Assembly (NCBI GenBank): GCA_035772405.1
Contig: JAYKKM010000263.1
Location: 3,382,001-3,446,000 of the forward strand
Origin: Chrysogorgia sp. JL179-B06
Taxonomy: Eukaryota > Cnidaria > Anthozoa > Scleralcyonacea > Chrysogorgiidae
DNA: 64,000 bases
Reading direction: 5' to 3'
Position 1 is the first letter of the stretch. Each line of letters opens with the position of its first letter. The position numbers were made by a program, and so were the translations under genes. Positions 11,414-21,053 of this stretch are shown one piece after another. The notes under the pieces were generated by a model. It worked only from the letters and a program-made list of their open reading frames with translations. It made no database searches and had not been told where the DNA came from.

Positions 11414-12026
11414 ATGGGGGATGATGGAATGACGAAGATGTCTACCTCGTCCGCAGTAAAGAAAACCCCAACCCCCGTGTGCTTCTTATGCAATGGAAAT
11501 CTTCTGGACACTAATTCTGTGCAATGTCCCACTGTACCTCCTCACAACTTCTACTTTCTTGGAAGCCCATATAGCCAAGCAAATTTGTATCTTTGCACAT
11601 TGCTGGATTATGAAAGTAAGAATTCATTCATTTCTCCAAGCTGCATTCACTAATACTCGATTTTTTCTTTATTTTTTTGTCAAATGCTAATTGCATGATT
11701 TCCTTGAGTGATTATGAGTAACAATTTGCTGTATCACAACAAAGATTTAATTTTCCCAATTTTAATCAAATGAATGTATGTGATGTTGGTGGTTTGTATT
11801 GAAAAAATTCCTTCTGTTATTTTAGTTGGAAATGATTTAATTGATGAAATCATTCAAGAACCATCATCCATTGTGAAGGAAACATTGCAAGTCCAAGAAC
11901 CTGCATTTGGACTATTGCCTGTTGAAGAACCACAATCACCACCTCCACCAGGGGAAGAAGTTTCACAATTATTGTCATCTATCCATGGTCCTGCTGTCTC
12001 TTTGCAATTGAACGCTGTTGAAGGTC
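11414..12026 (+). CDS. two putative exons with Cys-pair segment; possibly N-terminal part of the HECT gene relic
   Basis: The first open segment starts at ATG 11414 and has a CxxC pair (VCFLCNGNLL) and a possible third Cys (VQCP). It may end at a donor-like GTAAGAAT at about 11614. The second (about 11824-12026) follows TTATTTTAG, encodes an acidic, Pro-rich region (EEPQSPPPPGEE) and ends before GTCTGT. Orientation and position fit N-terminal exons of the HECT relic at 15.2 kb, with the Penelope-like element inserted between. That link is inference; I do not recognise the protein. Confidence 0.3.
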
Positions 12027-12289
12027 TGTTATTATCAATTAATAATGCCATACCCACATCTAAATGACACCATTTTTGAACATTATTTCTATAATCAGGG
12101 GTGGATTAGCCCACCGGGCGATCCCACCCCTTGGAGGGCCCCTTTAAAGAACAGGAGCTTCATTATACTACAAATGATGTATTGGTTCAATTGATATATG
12201 TACGCCTAATGCGGCAGTCACAATATACCGGTTAATGCTACGATATATATATATATATATGCTAAGACAGATTTGTAACATGAATGTTA

Positions 12290-13612
12290 CAAAGCTGGCG
12301 GATGGTTCAAGAGTGCTCGATACCATTAGAGGTAGAGCGTTTATAAAAGAGTTAGAATGTTTTCGTCACTATGGGCACTATGACGAAGCGGAAATCTGCG
12401 AACTCGTAGGTATAGAGACGACGGCCTCGCTCTTCGCAACACGTGTTCTGGCAGATTAGCAGACAAGGCAAGGAAAGATCTCACCAGCATATTAAAAGAT
12501 TTCGGGCTAAAAATTACTGCACAAACTAACTTAAAAACTGTGAACTTTCTTGACGTGACATTCGACCTGACAAACGGCACATTCAAACCATACCGCAAAC
12601 CGAACAACGAGCCACTATACATTCACTACCAATCCAACCACCCACCTTCTATCCTAAAACAACTTCCCAACTCAATAGCTGACAGAATTTCTAAACTATC
12701 TTCTGATCAGGAAACCTTTAATACAGCTGCACCAACCTACAAAAATGCCCTCAACACAGCAACTTCGACATGACGCTCACTTATAAAAACAACGATCATG
12801 CCGAAACAAACGAAAACATCACAACGACAACTAACCGCAGACGAAACAGGAACAGAAATGTCACTTGGTACAACCCCCCTTACAGCAAGAACGTAAAGAC
12901 GAACATAGGACGAAACTTTCTTAATCTTATCTTAATCTGACAAACATTTCCCCCAATCAAATAAATTACATAGCCTATTCAACCCAAATACAGTGAAAGT
13001 CAGCTATAGGCTGTATGGAAAACATCCAGAGCACAATCCAGAGACATAATAACCGCATCTTAAAGAACAGAAACAACCCGCGCACGATTACAGAGAAATG
13101 CAACTGCCGGCAACGTAACAGCCAGCAACGTAACAGCCATAAATGCCCAATCCCAGGAAACTGTTTGGTGAAAAGCATAATTTATCAAGCCGAAGTAACA
13201 ACGCATGATGACGGAGAAATGAAGAAATATATCGGTATGACAGCCAATGATTTCAAGCAGCGTTATCGCAACCATCTAAAATCATTCCGCAACGAAAAGC
13301 ACGCAAATGAAACGGAGCTGTCAAAACACATCTGGAACTTAAAAAGGAAAAAACGCGATTTTAATGTAAAATGGTCAATTGTTAGACGAGCCACAGCTTA
13401 TCGAAATGGCTCGCGAAGATGCAACCTTTGCCTGGAGGAAAAAGTAATGATCATGAAGGCTTTTAAATAAAAGATCGGAAATTTTCGCGAAGTGTCCATA
13501 TAGCCACAGGGTTGCATTTATAAATGCACACAACGTAGCTATTGTAAGTGCTGAGGAGAGAAGCTCCAGCATACGAAACTTTAATCTCAAACACTTCAAC
13601 CTCAAGGCTCAA
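12290..13612 (+). mobile_element. Penelope-like retroelement, 5'-truncated and broken
   Basis: Remnants of a Penelope-like polyprotein (reverse transcriptase followed by GIY-YIG endonuclease). The segment around 12360-12400 (YGHYDEAEICELVG) and the segment 12540-12773 (FLDVTFDLTNGTFKPYRKPN) match the thumb side of the RT. The conserved YRDD region between them is deleted or scrambled. The frame is interrupted again before the endonuclease part. 5' sequences including the RT fingers are missing. Confidence 0.8.
13015..13470 (+). pseudogene. GIY-YIG endonuclease domain of the Penelope-like element
   Basis: 151 residues with the arrangement typical of Penelope-like C termini. There is a Cys cluster (KCNCRQRNS...KCPIPGNCLV), then SIIYQAEVTT and KKYIGMTANDFKQRYRNH (the GIY-YIG core with its conserved Arg), then NETELSKHIWNLK carrying the catalytic Glu region, and a final CNLCLEEK zinc-binding motif. 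In the family this nuclease nicks target DNA for primed reverse transcription. The domain itself looks intact although the RT upstream is not. Confidence 0.8.
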
Positions 13613-13987
13613 ACAAAATGAAAAAAGTGTAATAATACTGTAAATAAATTTATCATCCTAAACATCTTGCAAGTACTATAGCTACGTAATGCATTTATGA
13701 AACACATTTAACAGCTGTCAGTACTATTACATCAGTCGATTTCAGTCTGTAATGACCCCCTAGTTAAAGAGAAAATATTGTGGGATTGTTTCAACTAGTT
13801 ATAATATTCAATTTTTATTATGACGTTAAGATATTAAACCCGATTATTTTTCTGCAGTACAGTTCCGCTTTTTTCATTATGTTTGAGGTTGAAGTGTTTG
13901 AGATTAAAGTTCCATATACTGGAGCAGAACTCTTCAGCGCCTTACTATTGCTACATGATGTGCATTTATAAATGCAACCCTGTCGCT
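13502..13987. repeat. inverted repeat flanking the 3' end of the Penelope-like element
   Basis: Arm 13502-13604 reappears as an imperfect reverse complement at 13883-13987. Both include GCATTTATAAATGC and the word TTTGAGATTAAAGTT or its complement. Penelope-like elements often carry partial inverted copies at their ends. Confidence 0.75.
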
Positions 13988-14282
13988 ATTCAGAGCCATA
14001 TACTAAAGTACTATAGCTACTTAAAAAACACAAAGGAAATCACTATCATGTTGTAGGTTTTGTGATAACATTTCATCATAATTTACATAAACTTTATCTT
14101 TGATTTTCTCGGCTTAGACAACATTGATTTTCAAAATTACTACGCCAATGAACTTATCAAATGGGTGGTTTTTTCAAGCCGTTTAGTAAACTCGTAGCAC
14201 GTGTTTTATCAGATCTAAAATACTCGGGCTACGCCCTTGACTGATGGTCATAATGCATTTATGAAACACATTTAACAGCTGT
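13687..14282 (+). repeat. 32-bp exact direct repeats 564 bp apart
   Basis: Identical 32-bp blocks at 13687-13718 and 14251-14282 (both start TAATGCATTTATGAAACACA and end ACAGCTGT). They bracket the inverted arm of the Penelope-like element, so they may be element-derived terminal repeats or a long target duplication. Confidence 0.8.
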
Positions 14283-15200
14283 TATTTTAAAATAAAATGT
14301 AAATTTATTCCTGTAACATTGTTATTACTGCATCTTTGCAAGTTATATCGACAGAACATTGCCTTTAATAATACTAACCAATGTGAAATAACACCAAGAA
14401 ACCAGTGTAGACTACAGAGAAAAATCAATAATATAGGATTAAAGCCATAAGAAAATTGTCTTGTGGAATTTATGCAAAAATATTTAGTAGAAATGGTGGT
14501 AATATTGCAACATTTTACCCTCTGTTGATAGGGATGAAGACAATCCTTTTTCAACAGTTCAGGTATGAAGTACTTCACTGCTACTTTCATTTTATCTAAC
14601 ACGAAATAAGAAAAATGTAAATGATGAGTCATTATATAATTTTACACATTACCATCTACAAGCCTTTCTTTCCAGGATAAAATAATATTTTTTTTAATAA
14701 AAGGCTGTTTTAAGACCTTAATCATCTTAAAAATACAAACACACAAATCACTCTAAAAATTATCAATTTAATACTGTACATAATGTGTGTTGACTAACCT
14801 TGTTGATGTCTAACACTGAACTCTAGTTCCACGACTAGTATAGAGTAAAACAAACTGTCCACAATCGGGTATTCACAGCAGTGATAACTGAAAGTTAAAA
14901 ATATAGACTATTAGACCAGCATAGAATGATAGTAAAAGTTAATCTGCAGATGAGCAGATCAAATCTGCAGATGAGCAACGTTATATGACTCATCTGATCA
15001 GGTGTTTATAATAGTTAAAAATGCCAGACAATTTTACTCGCCGAAGAGTGACCCCTCGGGGGTTAATGGAGTAACAAGCCGTATATCTGACTTTTTTTCT
15101 TATACAGGAGATGAATTGTGCGTTTTTTGTTTTGTTATATCCAGCCAGAATCGACATGGGACTACAGGTCTACAAACCTAGGACGTTTCATGGTTTTATC
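14283..15200. other. no gene seen
   Basis: Apart from a duplicated word AATCTGCAGATGAGCA near 14940-14975 and a weak inverted pair of GAATTG/CAATTC words at about 15112-15220, I see nothing supportable. Confidence 0.4.
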
Positions 15201-15229
15201 ACAAAACGCCCAATTCACCTAAATCATTG

Positions 15230-15949
15230 CTGTTGCTGGACCATCATTATAAGCTCGTGGGATTGATTCTTGGCTGGTCCTTAGTACACGGGGGTCCTGG
15301 AGGAAATTTTCTGAGCATGACATTGTACCACGCCATCGCTTATGGAATTGCTGTAAAGATGCAGAAATGGAAGACATTCCAAACAGCGATAAACTGGAGG
15401 AATTGAAAAAGGTACTGTGTCTGTACAGTTACCATGCCTTTTGGTGGTCCGATTCCCACCAAAAGGCATGGTACTGTACAGTAGCTGTGTTTTGCATAGA
15501 TGGTGTCCATGGAAGAAAATGCACAAACGTTTTGTTTATTTACATGCAGGTTAACTTGGCAAATACAACTGCGGAGATGAAGTAATATTTGAAAGATCAA
15601 CATTTGCAAAGTGTACTGGAAACGCAAGGCCATTCCTTACAGGCCTCAAATATCGACAAGAAAGCAAAGTACATCAAAGCCATTTCTAATTACCTACTGG
15701 TTGATTCCGTCAGGTACGTATTAAAGGAACTTATTGATGGTTTTAAGGTGATGGGTGTACTTGAGGCGATAAAAAAACACCCAAAGCGATTCAGTGAGGT
15801 GCTGTGCAAAAAAGAAACCAAACTTGATGCAGTTATGGTTGACTTAATGTTGAGATTCACTTTGCTGAGGAGGGAGCAAATATTCAGGAGCAAATAAAGT
15901 CAGGAGAGGGCTATTGTGTTCTGGCGAGACTATTTGCAAGATTGTTTTG
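15230..15949 (+). pseudogene. HECT ubiquitin-ligase-like gene, N-lobe relic (upstream of Polinton insertion)
   Basis: The sequence reads like the HECT N-lobe: YKLVGLILGWSLVHGGPGGNF, then after a one-base slip MEDIPNSDKLEELKKV. It continues at 15589 with LIDGFKVMGVLEAIKKHPKR and ends, after another slip, with VFWRDYLQDCF. A consensus donor GTAAGT lies at 15950. HECT domains transfer ubiquitin via a catalytic Cys in the C-lobe, which here lies in an exon at 34781-34947, beyond the Polinton. At least two frame breaks make this copy a pseudogene. The same family is present, better preserved, at 48-55.6 kb. Confidence 0.75.
15421..15481. repeat. 26-bp inverted repeat with one bulge, 8-nt loop
   Basis: The left arm (15421-15447, starts CTGTACAGTTACCATGCC) pairs with 15456-15481 (ends GGCATGGTACTGTACAG) except for one bulged base. 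The loop is TCCGATTC. It lies within the HECT relic, probably in an intron. Confidence 0.9.
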
Positions 15950-16143
15950 GTAAGTAGCTACGTATTCGAAAAACAACTCAGTAATTCACGCATAAGGAAA
16001 ATTATATAGAAATTAATGTTTACTCACGTTTTACCAATTGATGCAGCGACGTACTTGTATCACATTTACATATCCGTTCGGGCACCTCTCGCATACTGAA
16101 ACTGAGAATTTAGCAAAGTAAAAAATTCCACTTCATATCTCCG

Positions 16144-16149
16144 CTCTTG
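16144..16149 (+). repeat. Polinton target-site duplication, left copy (CTCTTG)
   Basis: CTCTTG immediately precedes the left TIR and is repeated exactly after the right TIR. Six-base duplications are standard for Polinton integrases. Confidence 0.97.
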
Positions 16150-16270
16150 AGTAGTAGGAAAGTGCGGGTTTCACCCCATTTCGAGAAAGTGGGTTCGTGC
16201 CGCACCTGGGTTCGTATCCCCAGCCCCTCCTACAACAGTGTTAACTCTACGTCCCGAACGATGTTTCCGA
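16150..16270 (+). repeat. Polinton left terminal inverted repeat
   Basis: About 120 bp that match 34495-34614 in reverse complement. I count four mismatches, all transitions, clustered at 16215-16232, before similarity breaks down after GATGTTTCC. The first bases AGTAGT and the internal GGGTTCGTATCC (resembling a pol III B box) are notable. Confidence 0.95.
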
Positions 16271-16551
16271 CTGCGTCCCGAGGTCGCCACCATTTTCCAT
16301 GATGACGCCATCCACCGAACACTTCCCGAACACATCCCGAACACATCCCGACTTCGTTTTCCGAACGTCCACGTGCTCACCACGTGTTCCAAAATTATTT
16401 CCAAGATGTCCACCACCATTTTCCCGACTGTATTTTCCAAGATGACCGCCACCGAACATGATGACCACCCACGTGACGTTATCCAAGATGGCCGCCACCA
16501 TTTTCGTTATAAAAACAAAACTAGATTCCCAGTTTTGTTTTCTAAAAATGT
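16271..16551. other. Polinton left subterminal region with shuffled short words
   Basis: No gene. Words such as CCCGAACACAT, GTTTTCC, CCAAGATG and GCCACCA recur in changing order; related words appear in the right subterminal region (34190-34494). Likely terminal replication or transposition signals, or repeat-driven turnover. Confidence 0.6.
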
Positions 16552-16815
16552 TCACTCTCGTCTATGAACAGTAAGACACTTTTCGCCACTTCCCGAATTG
16601 TGGTGAACAGTGATATGTTTTGCTAACTCTTTTCCACCACCACGAACTACTACATCACATTTTGGACAATTTAACTCATTCGTCTTCACCGGTCCGGGTC
16701 TAGATTTGTGTTTTACTCTCATGTGAAGTTTTAGTCCTGTTGACGTCCCGACGTAACCACAATGACATTGTTTGTTGTCGTTAAAAAAAATTCCAACTAA
16801 CTTCGTTCGTACCAT
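16552..16815 (-). CDS. two-zinc-finger C2H2-like small protein
   Basis: 87 residues. The first finger-like unit is CHCGYVGTSTGLKLHMRVKH, with an unusual one-residue Cys spacing. The second is a regular C2H2 unit (CPKC...HITVH) in the region NCPKCDVVVRGGGKELAKHI. The ATG at 16815 is preceded by TAAATAAAAC, matching the start-proximal block seen across the element. It is the outermost gene on the left, just downstream of the polymerase on the same strand. A DNA-binding or transcription role is plausible. No clear homologue recognised. Confidence 0.7.
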   Translation of the reverse strand: MVRTKLVGIFFNDNKQCHCGYVGTSTGLKLHMRVKHKSRPGPVKTNELNCPKCDVVVRGGGKELAKHITVHHNSGSGEKCLTVHRRE

Positions 16816-16844
16816 GTTTTATTTACTTAGTCGATCTCTTTAAG

Positions 16845-19800
16845 TCACTCATCGATTCTAAAATGTCCCAAAGCCAGCGTGTTAATCCCATCTGGTAGAA
16901 TATGTCGCTTATCATCATTAGAACTCAACGCTTTCTTATTGATCGCTTCGGTGTATATCTCATGTCCACGTGATCTGAACACATTCATAGTTTTGTACAT
17001 AGACTCTCCAGTGAATAAGCAATCTCTATAGTCGTTAAACATAATGTTTTTGTCGGCTACACCTTTTTTAACTCCCTTACACTTTTTCTGATCACCGCGC
17101 AATGTTCTAAAAGCGTAGAGCTTGGCTCTCAGTCCAACGAACTCGAGAACTTGCTCTCCAGAGTGCTCATCTTTCATCATGCCAAGCACTTTCTTGTTTA
17201 AACCTATTGGGATACAACTAGGGTGGTTCTTCGTGTAGCCAGATGTGTCAAACTGTTTCTCTACGTCTCCACTAATATCCTCGTAGAAATCCTCCGTGAA
17301 GATTTCGTACATGAGACTGTCCGTGTCCGTGAAAAGTAGTGTCGCCTGATCGCTGTACTTAGGCTTGATATAGTCGTAATGAAATTCGTACATCACCGTC
17401 TTACTCAGATCTAAAATAGACATCCCAAGATAGACTGGCTTGTCGAATTTCACTTTGGTTCTCTTCATGTGTACGGCTATCAAGTTCTCGTCGAAGATAG
17501 TCCTATGATGGTAATTAGGCTTCGCGACTAGTTTTCTCATCTTCTCTTCGGTGGTGACTAACTGGATATCAACCCTATTCCGGATGTTCTCCATGGTTTT
17601 ACCAAACACAGAGTTGTTCATGAGCTTGAAAAAGTCTTTTTCAAACTCATTATTAGCTACGGTCCTAAGTTGTGTGTTGAGGTCGATATATTTCGCCATC
17701 CAAGGACTCTCGACGAATGTTATTCCACGATGGATCTTCGTTAACTTCATTCCTAACCGTAAGTACATCTCGAGGTTTCTCTTATGTAGCACGTAGTTGG
17801 TCTTGTCGTTCAAATTTGGAATGAGTTTCTCTACTCCGTTTACCGTGACTCTCTCCGGCGCTAAGGGATAGTCGTTGTGGAGATCGTGGAGTTCATTTGG
17901 ATACTCCAGATCTACTTCTAGGATACACGGCACGTCTCTCCAGTTCGATAGCTGGTCCTCTTCTATCCACTTAAAACCACGCGTTGGTAGTGGCATGCTC
18001 ATTGCACTCCCGTAGAGGTTGTTTTTGTCTAGGTCTGGGAGAAACACACTCGGTCTCGTAGGGTCGTATAGCGAGTCTCCGGTGTGCTCAACGATCGTGT
18101 CACTATTGATATGATCCATGAACTTGTTGTTGGCTACTGCGTGTCTCTTAGTGATCGTCGAGACTCCACCACGGATCCCAGACTCGACCACCAACAACAT
18201 GTCGATGTCTGTTAGTAACTCGAGTTCCACTCCGGTGGTTTTCAACAGCGCATCCCAAGCCAATCCAGGTGCGGTGAAGTAGAATGCAGGATCCAGTTCG
18301 TAGTGAGTTTTACACGTCTTCCTGAAATTTTCGAAAACATCTTCAAGCAACATCACGTCGGTTTTTAGGTACAGGTCGTGATACTCTCGCATGGTGGTCA
18401 TCTCGAAGTGGTTCCAAACTCTCGTGGCGTCTCTATAGTCGTCGTCGGTGATGTCGGTGTCGGTCAGTTTTGAGTGAAACTTGTCTATAGTCGGTAACCA
18501 ACGCTCGTCGAGAGACGCTAGTCCAGTCATGTGCTCATAGGGGTACACACCTTTCTGAGAGACTAAGTCAAAACCTTGACCAAACACTCTTTTGGTCGAC
18601 ACCAAACTCTCCTTGTCGAGGTTCTTGACTAACTTGTCTAGACTAGAAGGCATGAATTTGACGCTATCTATGAACCTTATCTCTCGCTTGATAGGATGTT
18701 CTTCACCATCGTGATCAACGACGATATCCTTACTGAACGAGATATATTTCTCCTCGTTGTTCGGGATGCATTTGATGTCACCGTCCGTGACGCTAAGACT
18801 CTTCACGAAGAGATGCGCGTCGTAACCAGACAAGTTGTGGAAAATGACTGGCACGAATTTTGGTAGCTTATATTTCAAATTACAACTGCTATGTGCAGCA
18901 CCACGAAACTTACCGGTGAGGTGGCAATGGTCTCTGACTTTGCGGTCTGGCTTGTCTTTTTTGGTCTTTTGAGTCCAGTCCTTTCCACACAACCAACACG
19001 TCTCACTACTCTCGAAGGCTTGTTCGTCGTCTGACCCGTAGATCATGTCTTTCGCGACTTTAAACTTCTCGTAGACGTTTTTCACGGCTCTCTCCACTTC
19101 CACGACGAATTTCTCACCGACGTTTTCACCTTCGGTTTTTTTCGTGTAGAGATATGGTTCTTCATAGTGGAGTGAGTCATCGTGACACTTTAGGTGAAAA
19201 CAAAATCCTGATGGTGTGTGATGTTGATACTTAGTCGTTGAGCTAGACTCTGGGTTGTTGACACATCCGTCGATAGGCTCGATGAAGCTCTCGAAATCCG
19301 CGTATATCACGAACGGCACGTCTTGTGTTTTGTAGACGTTTTTGAACGTTATGGTACTACCCTCTTCTGGCATTTCAGTTTTAATACTGTCTACGCTTGA
19401 ACAACGCTCGACGTGTTTGTCTAGAACTTCCTGCGAGGTGAAATTATTTAGACAGCGAAAACAGAAAAAAGTTTTACGCTTATGTTTACTTTTTGTGCTA
19501 GACAACAACCGGCTCATGTTTTTGATCCACGCGTAGTGTGAGTTAACCGTTCCGTCTTCGCCATGTTCCGTGATGAGTAACAGGTTGATGGTGTCTTTCG
19601 AGTCACCTCCGATGAGAAGTGGGTAGACACCGGTTTTCTCTTCGTATGCAAACACGTTGATATTAATCTTATTGTTTTTCGTAAACTTTTTAATGTCTGA
19701 CAATGGTGTGGGGAACGAGATTCCACTCCAGTCAAACTTCTCACTCTCTATTCGCAAGTTTTTACTTAACCGGTCCGCGTGTTTTTCTTTCAACGATCGT

Positions 19801-20579
19801 GCGGCTGTGATGGACCACTTGAAACACTCGTTATCGTTCTTGTTTTGAACGTTGACGATCGCGAGTTTTTTGACCAAAGCTGCTGGTGTCGGAACATATG
19901 ATGATGCACTTATTGGCTTATATGTGTCGATATATATGTCTAGTTTCACGACACGTAGGACTCTCCAACCACTACCTTTTTTCAAGTAGGTCGACAAGTT
20001 TTCCAAAATTTTTCCAACAGACTTGCCATATACGTCGTCCATGTCGGTCCCGGACAACGTGGTGTTTACGAGAGAGCGAAACATCGCGACCGCTTCCACT
20101 GGCCCGGCGTCAGTCGCTCTCACCATGACACACTCCAGCGCGAGTTTTGTCTTTAACCCACTCCGCTTCTCCACTTCGCTAGTCCAAAGATCGATCACCG
20201 ACGCTTTTGTGTTCGCTAGGAACGTCTTTGGGTCTACTTTTTCTGGCGCGTCGATTGTAAAAGTCTCCGAAAATCCACGAAGAGACGTCTCTGACTTTTT
20301 CACAACATGGTCTTCAGCGTCGTGAAACTCGTCGTCTTCAGCATCGTGGAATACTTCTTCAGGTTGACTTTTAAACAATGTGTTCACTTTGTTTTTCAAT
20401 GTCGTGAACGCAGACGTGACTTTGTTTCTAACTGGTTCTGGTGTGTGTCCAACAAACCAATTAGACCATTCGCCAAGTTTTTCTCGCATGTAAGATTTCG
20501 GTGGAGCACTAGTTGGTTCTGGAGTTCCAGCGACCCAGTTGTACCACTCTGAAACTTTTCGTTTAACATACGAAGCCAT
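16845..20579 (-). CDS. PolB: Polinton family B DNA polymerase (protein-primed type)
   Basis: 1244 residues from the ATG at 20577-20579, chosen because TATAATAAAGAG sits directly upstream; an extended non-ATG frame would overlap the next gene. Replicates the element. Exonuclease motifs: VIYADFES (about 424-431), IFHNLSGYDAHLF (579-591), YLKTDVMLLEDVF (737-749). Polymerase motifs: DLDKNNLYGSAM (A, 849-860), KLMNNSVFGK (B, 985-994), LLFTDTDSLMYE (C, 1081-1092). Inserted before ExoII is a treble-clef/HNH-like unit with CWLCGKDW and DHCHLTGKFRG...CN (528-567). The N-terminal ~400 residues hold a Cys (ECFKWS, 252) and a His (NSHYAWIKN, 348) spaced like a papain/OTU-type fold, followed by a CxxC...H...C finger (FFCFRCLNNF). 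Residues 10-50 contain a duplicated EWxxWxxG(x)TPEP unit. No frame breaks. Confidence 0.96.
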   Translation of the reverse strand: MASYVKRKVSEWYNWVAGTPEPTSAPPKSYMREKLGEWSNWFVGHTPEPVRNKVTSAFTTLKNKVNTLFKSQPEEVFHDAEDDEFHDAEDHVVKKSETSLRGFSETFTIDAPEKVDPKTFLANTKASVIDLWTSEVEKRSGLKTKLALECVMVRATDAGPVEAVAMFRSLVNTTLSGTDMDDVYGKSVGKILENLSTYLKKGSGWRVLRVVKLDIYIDTYKPISASSYVPTPAALVKKLAIVNVQNKNDNECFKWSITAARSLKEKHADRLSKNLRIESEKFDWSGISFPTPLSDIKKFTKNNKININVFAYEEKTGVYPLLIGGDSKDTINLLLITEHGEDGTVNSHYAWIKNMSRLLSSTKSKHKRKTFFCFRCLNNFTSQEVLDKHVERCSSVDSIKTEMPEEGSTITFKNVYKTQDVPFVIYADFESFIEPIDGCVNNPESSSTTKYQHHTPSGFCFHLKCHDDSLHYEEPYLYTKKTEGENVGEKFVVEVERAVKNVYEKFKVAKDMIYGSDDEQAFESSETCWLCGKDWTQKTKKDKPDRKVRDHCHLTGKFRGAAHSSCNLKYKLPKFVPVIFHNLSGYDAHLFVKSLSVTDGDIKCIPNNEEKYISFSKDIVVDHDGEEHPIKREIRFIDSVKFMPSSLDKLVKNLDKESLVSTKRVFGQGFDLVSQKGVYPYEHMTGLASLDERWLPTIDKFHSKLTDTDITDDDYRDATRVWNHFEMTTMREYHDLYLKTDVMLLEDVFENFRKTCKTHYELDPAFYFTAPGLAWDALLKTTGVELELLTDIDMLLVVESGIRGGVSTITKRHAVANNKFMDHINSDTIVEHTGDSLYDPTRPSVFLPDLDKNNLYGSAMSMPLPTRGFKWIEEDQLSNWRDVPCILEVDLEYPNELHDLHNDYPLAPERVTVNGVEKLIPNLNDKTNYVLHKRNLEMYLRLGMKLTKIHRGITFVESPWMAKYIDLNTQLRTVANNEFEKDFFKLMNNSVFGKTMENIRNRVDIQLVTTEEKMRKLVAKPNYHHRTIFDENLIAVHMKRTKVKFDKPVYLGMSILDLSKTVMYEFHYDYIKPKYSDQATLLFTDTDSLMYEIFTEDFYEDISGDVEKQFDTSGYTKNHPSCIPIGLNKKVLGMMKDEHSGEQVLEFVGLRAKLYAFRTLRGDQKKCKGVKKGVADKNIMFNDYRDCLFTGESMYKTMNVFRSRGHEIYTEAINKKALSSNDDKRHILPDGINTLALGHFRIDE

Positions 20580-20627
20580 CTCTTTATTATAGTGTTTCTT
20601 TAAATAACAAAAAAAAAAATCGATTTC

Positions 20628-20655
20628 TTTCAAAAGACCAATTTGTCTTTTGAAA
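20628..20655 (-). terminator. 3'-end hairpin after the 106-aa gene
   Basis: Perfect 11-bp stem TTTCAAAAGAC / GTCTTTTGAAA with loop CAATTT, just past the stop (20668) of the upstream minus-strand gene and before the polymerase start. Confidence 0.75.
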
Positions 20656-20667
20656 AATTTTTTCGTA

Positions 20668-20988
20668 TTAGTCAGACTCGTAACCCAAGTCTTCGTTGTT
20701 GTCACGATTTAGAAACTCTTCATACGTGTCGTCGTCTAAAAGACCAAGTAGAAAATGGAAAATTTGACTAAAGTCATCGTGATTGTCAACGAGTTCAACG
20801 AGTAAGTTTAAAGTGAGTTCGCCATCGTCGTTCGTGTAAAGTCTATTGAAATTTTCAAGTTGATCGTCTCGACCACGACGTCCTTGTGCTAACCATTCAA
20901 ATAACAGAACGAGTCTTAATTGTCTATTACGTTCATTTAACCAAGTACTACACACCACTTCAATAAGTTGTTCTTTTTCAAAGATCAT
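20668..20988 (-). CDS. small acidic protein, unknown
   Basis: 106 residues from the ATG at 20988, beginning MIFEKEQLIEVV. A helical N-terminal half (LRLVLLFEWLAQGRRGR) is followed by a very acidic C-terminal third (GLLDDDTYEEFLNRDNNEDL). No motif that I recognise. It lies between two hairpin 3'-end signals and precedes the polymerase on the same strand, so a replication-associated role is possible by position only. Confidence 0.65.
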   Translation of the reverse strand: MIFEKEQLIEVVCSTWLNERNRQLRLVLLFEWLAQGRRGRDDQLENFNRLYTNDDGELTLNLLVELVDNHDDFSQIFHFLLGLLDDDTYEEFLNRDNNEDLGYESD

Positions 20989-21010
20989 TTGTCTTTACCT
21001 CTTCTATTTA

Positions 21011-21032
21011 TTTAAAGAGTCGATTCTTTAAA
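21011..21032 (-). terminator. 3'-end hairpin after the NUMOD1-like gene
   Basis: Perfect 8-bp stem TTTAAAGA / TCTTTAAA with loop GTCGAT, 22 bp past the stop at 21054. Next to it lie three direct copies of AAGTCTTTA (21037-21067). Confidence 0.65.
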
Positions 21033-21053
21033 CGAAGTCTTTAAACGAAGTCT

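Noticed and set aside
16238..16567. Coding frames in the left Polinton subterminal region
   Set aside because: Overlapping frames on both strands made of the same repeated words; no motif or start block.
20580..20705. N-terminal extension of the polymerase
   Set aside because: It starts at a non-ATG codon, runs through a hairpin and overlaps the next gene; the ATG at 20579 has the start block.
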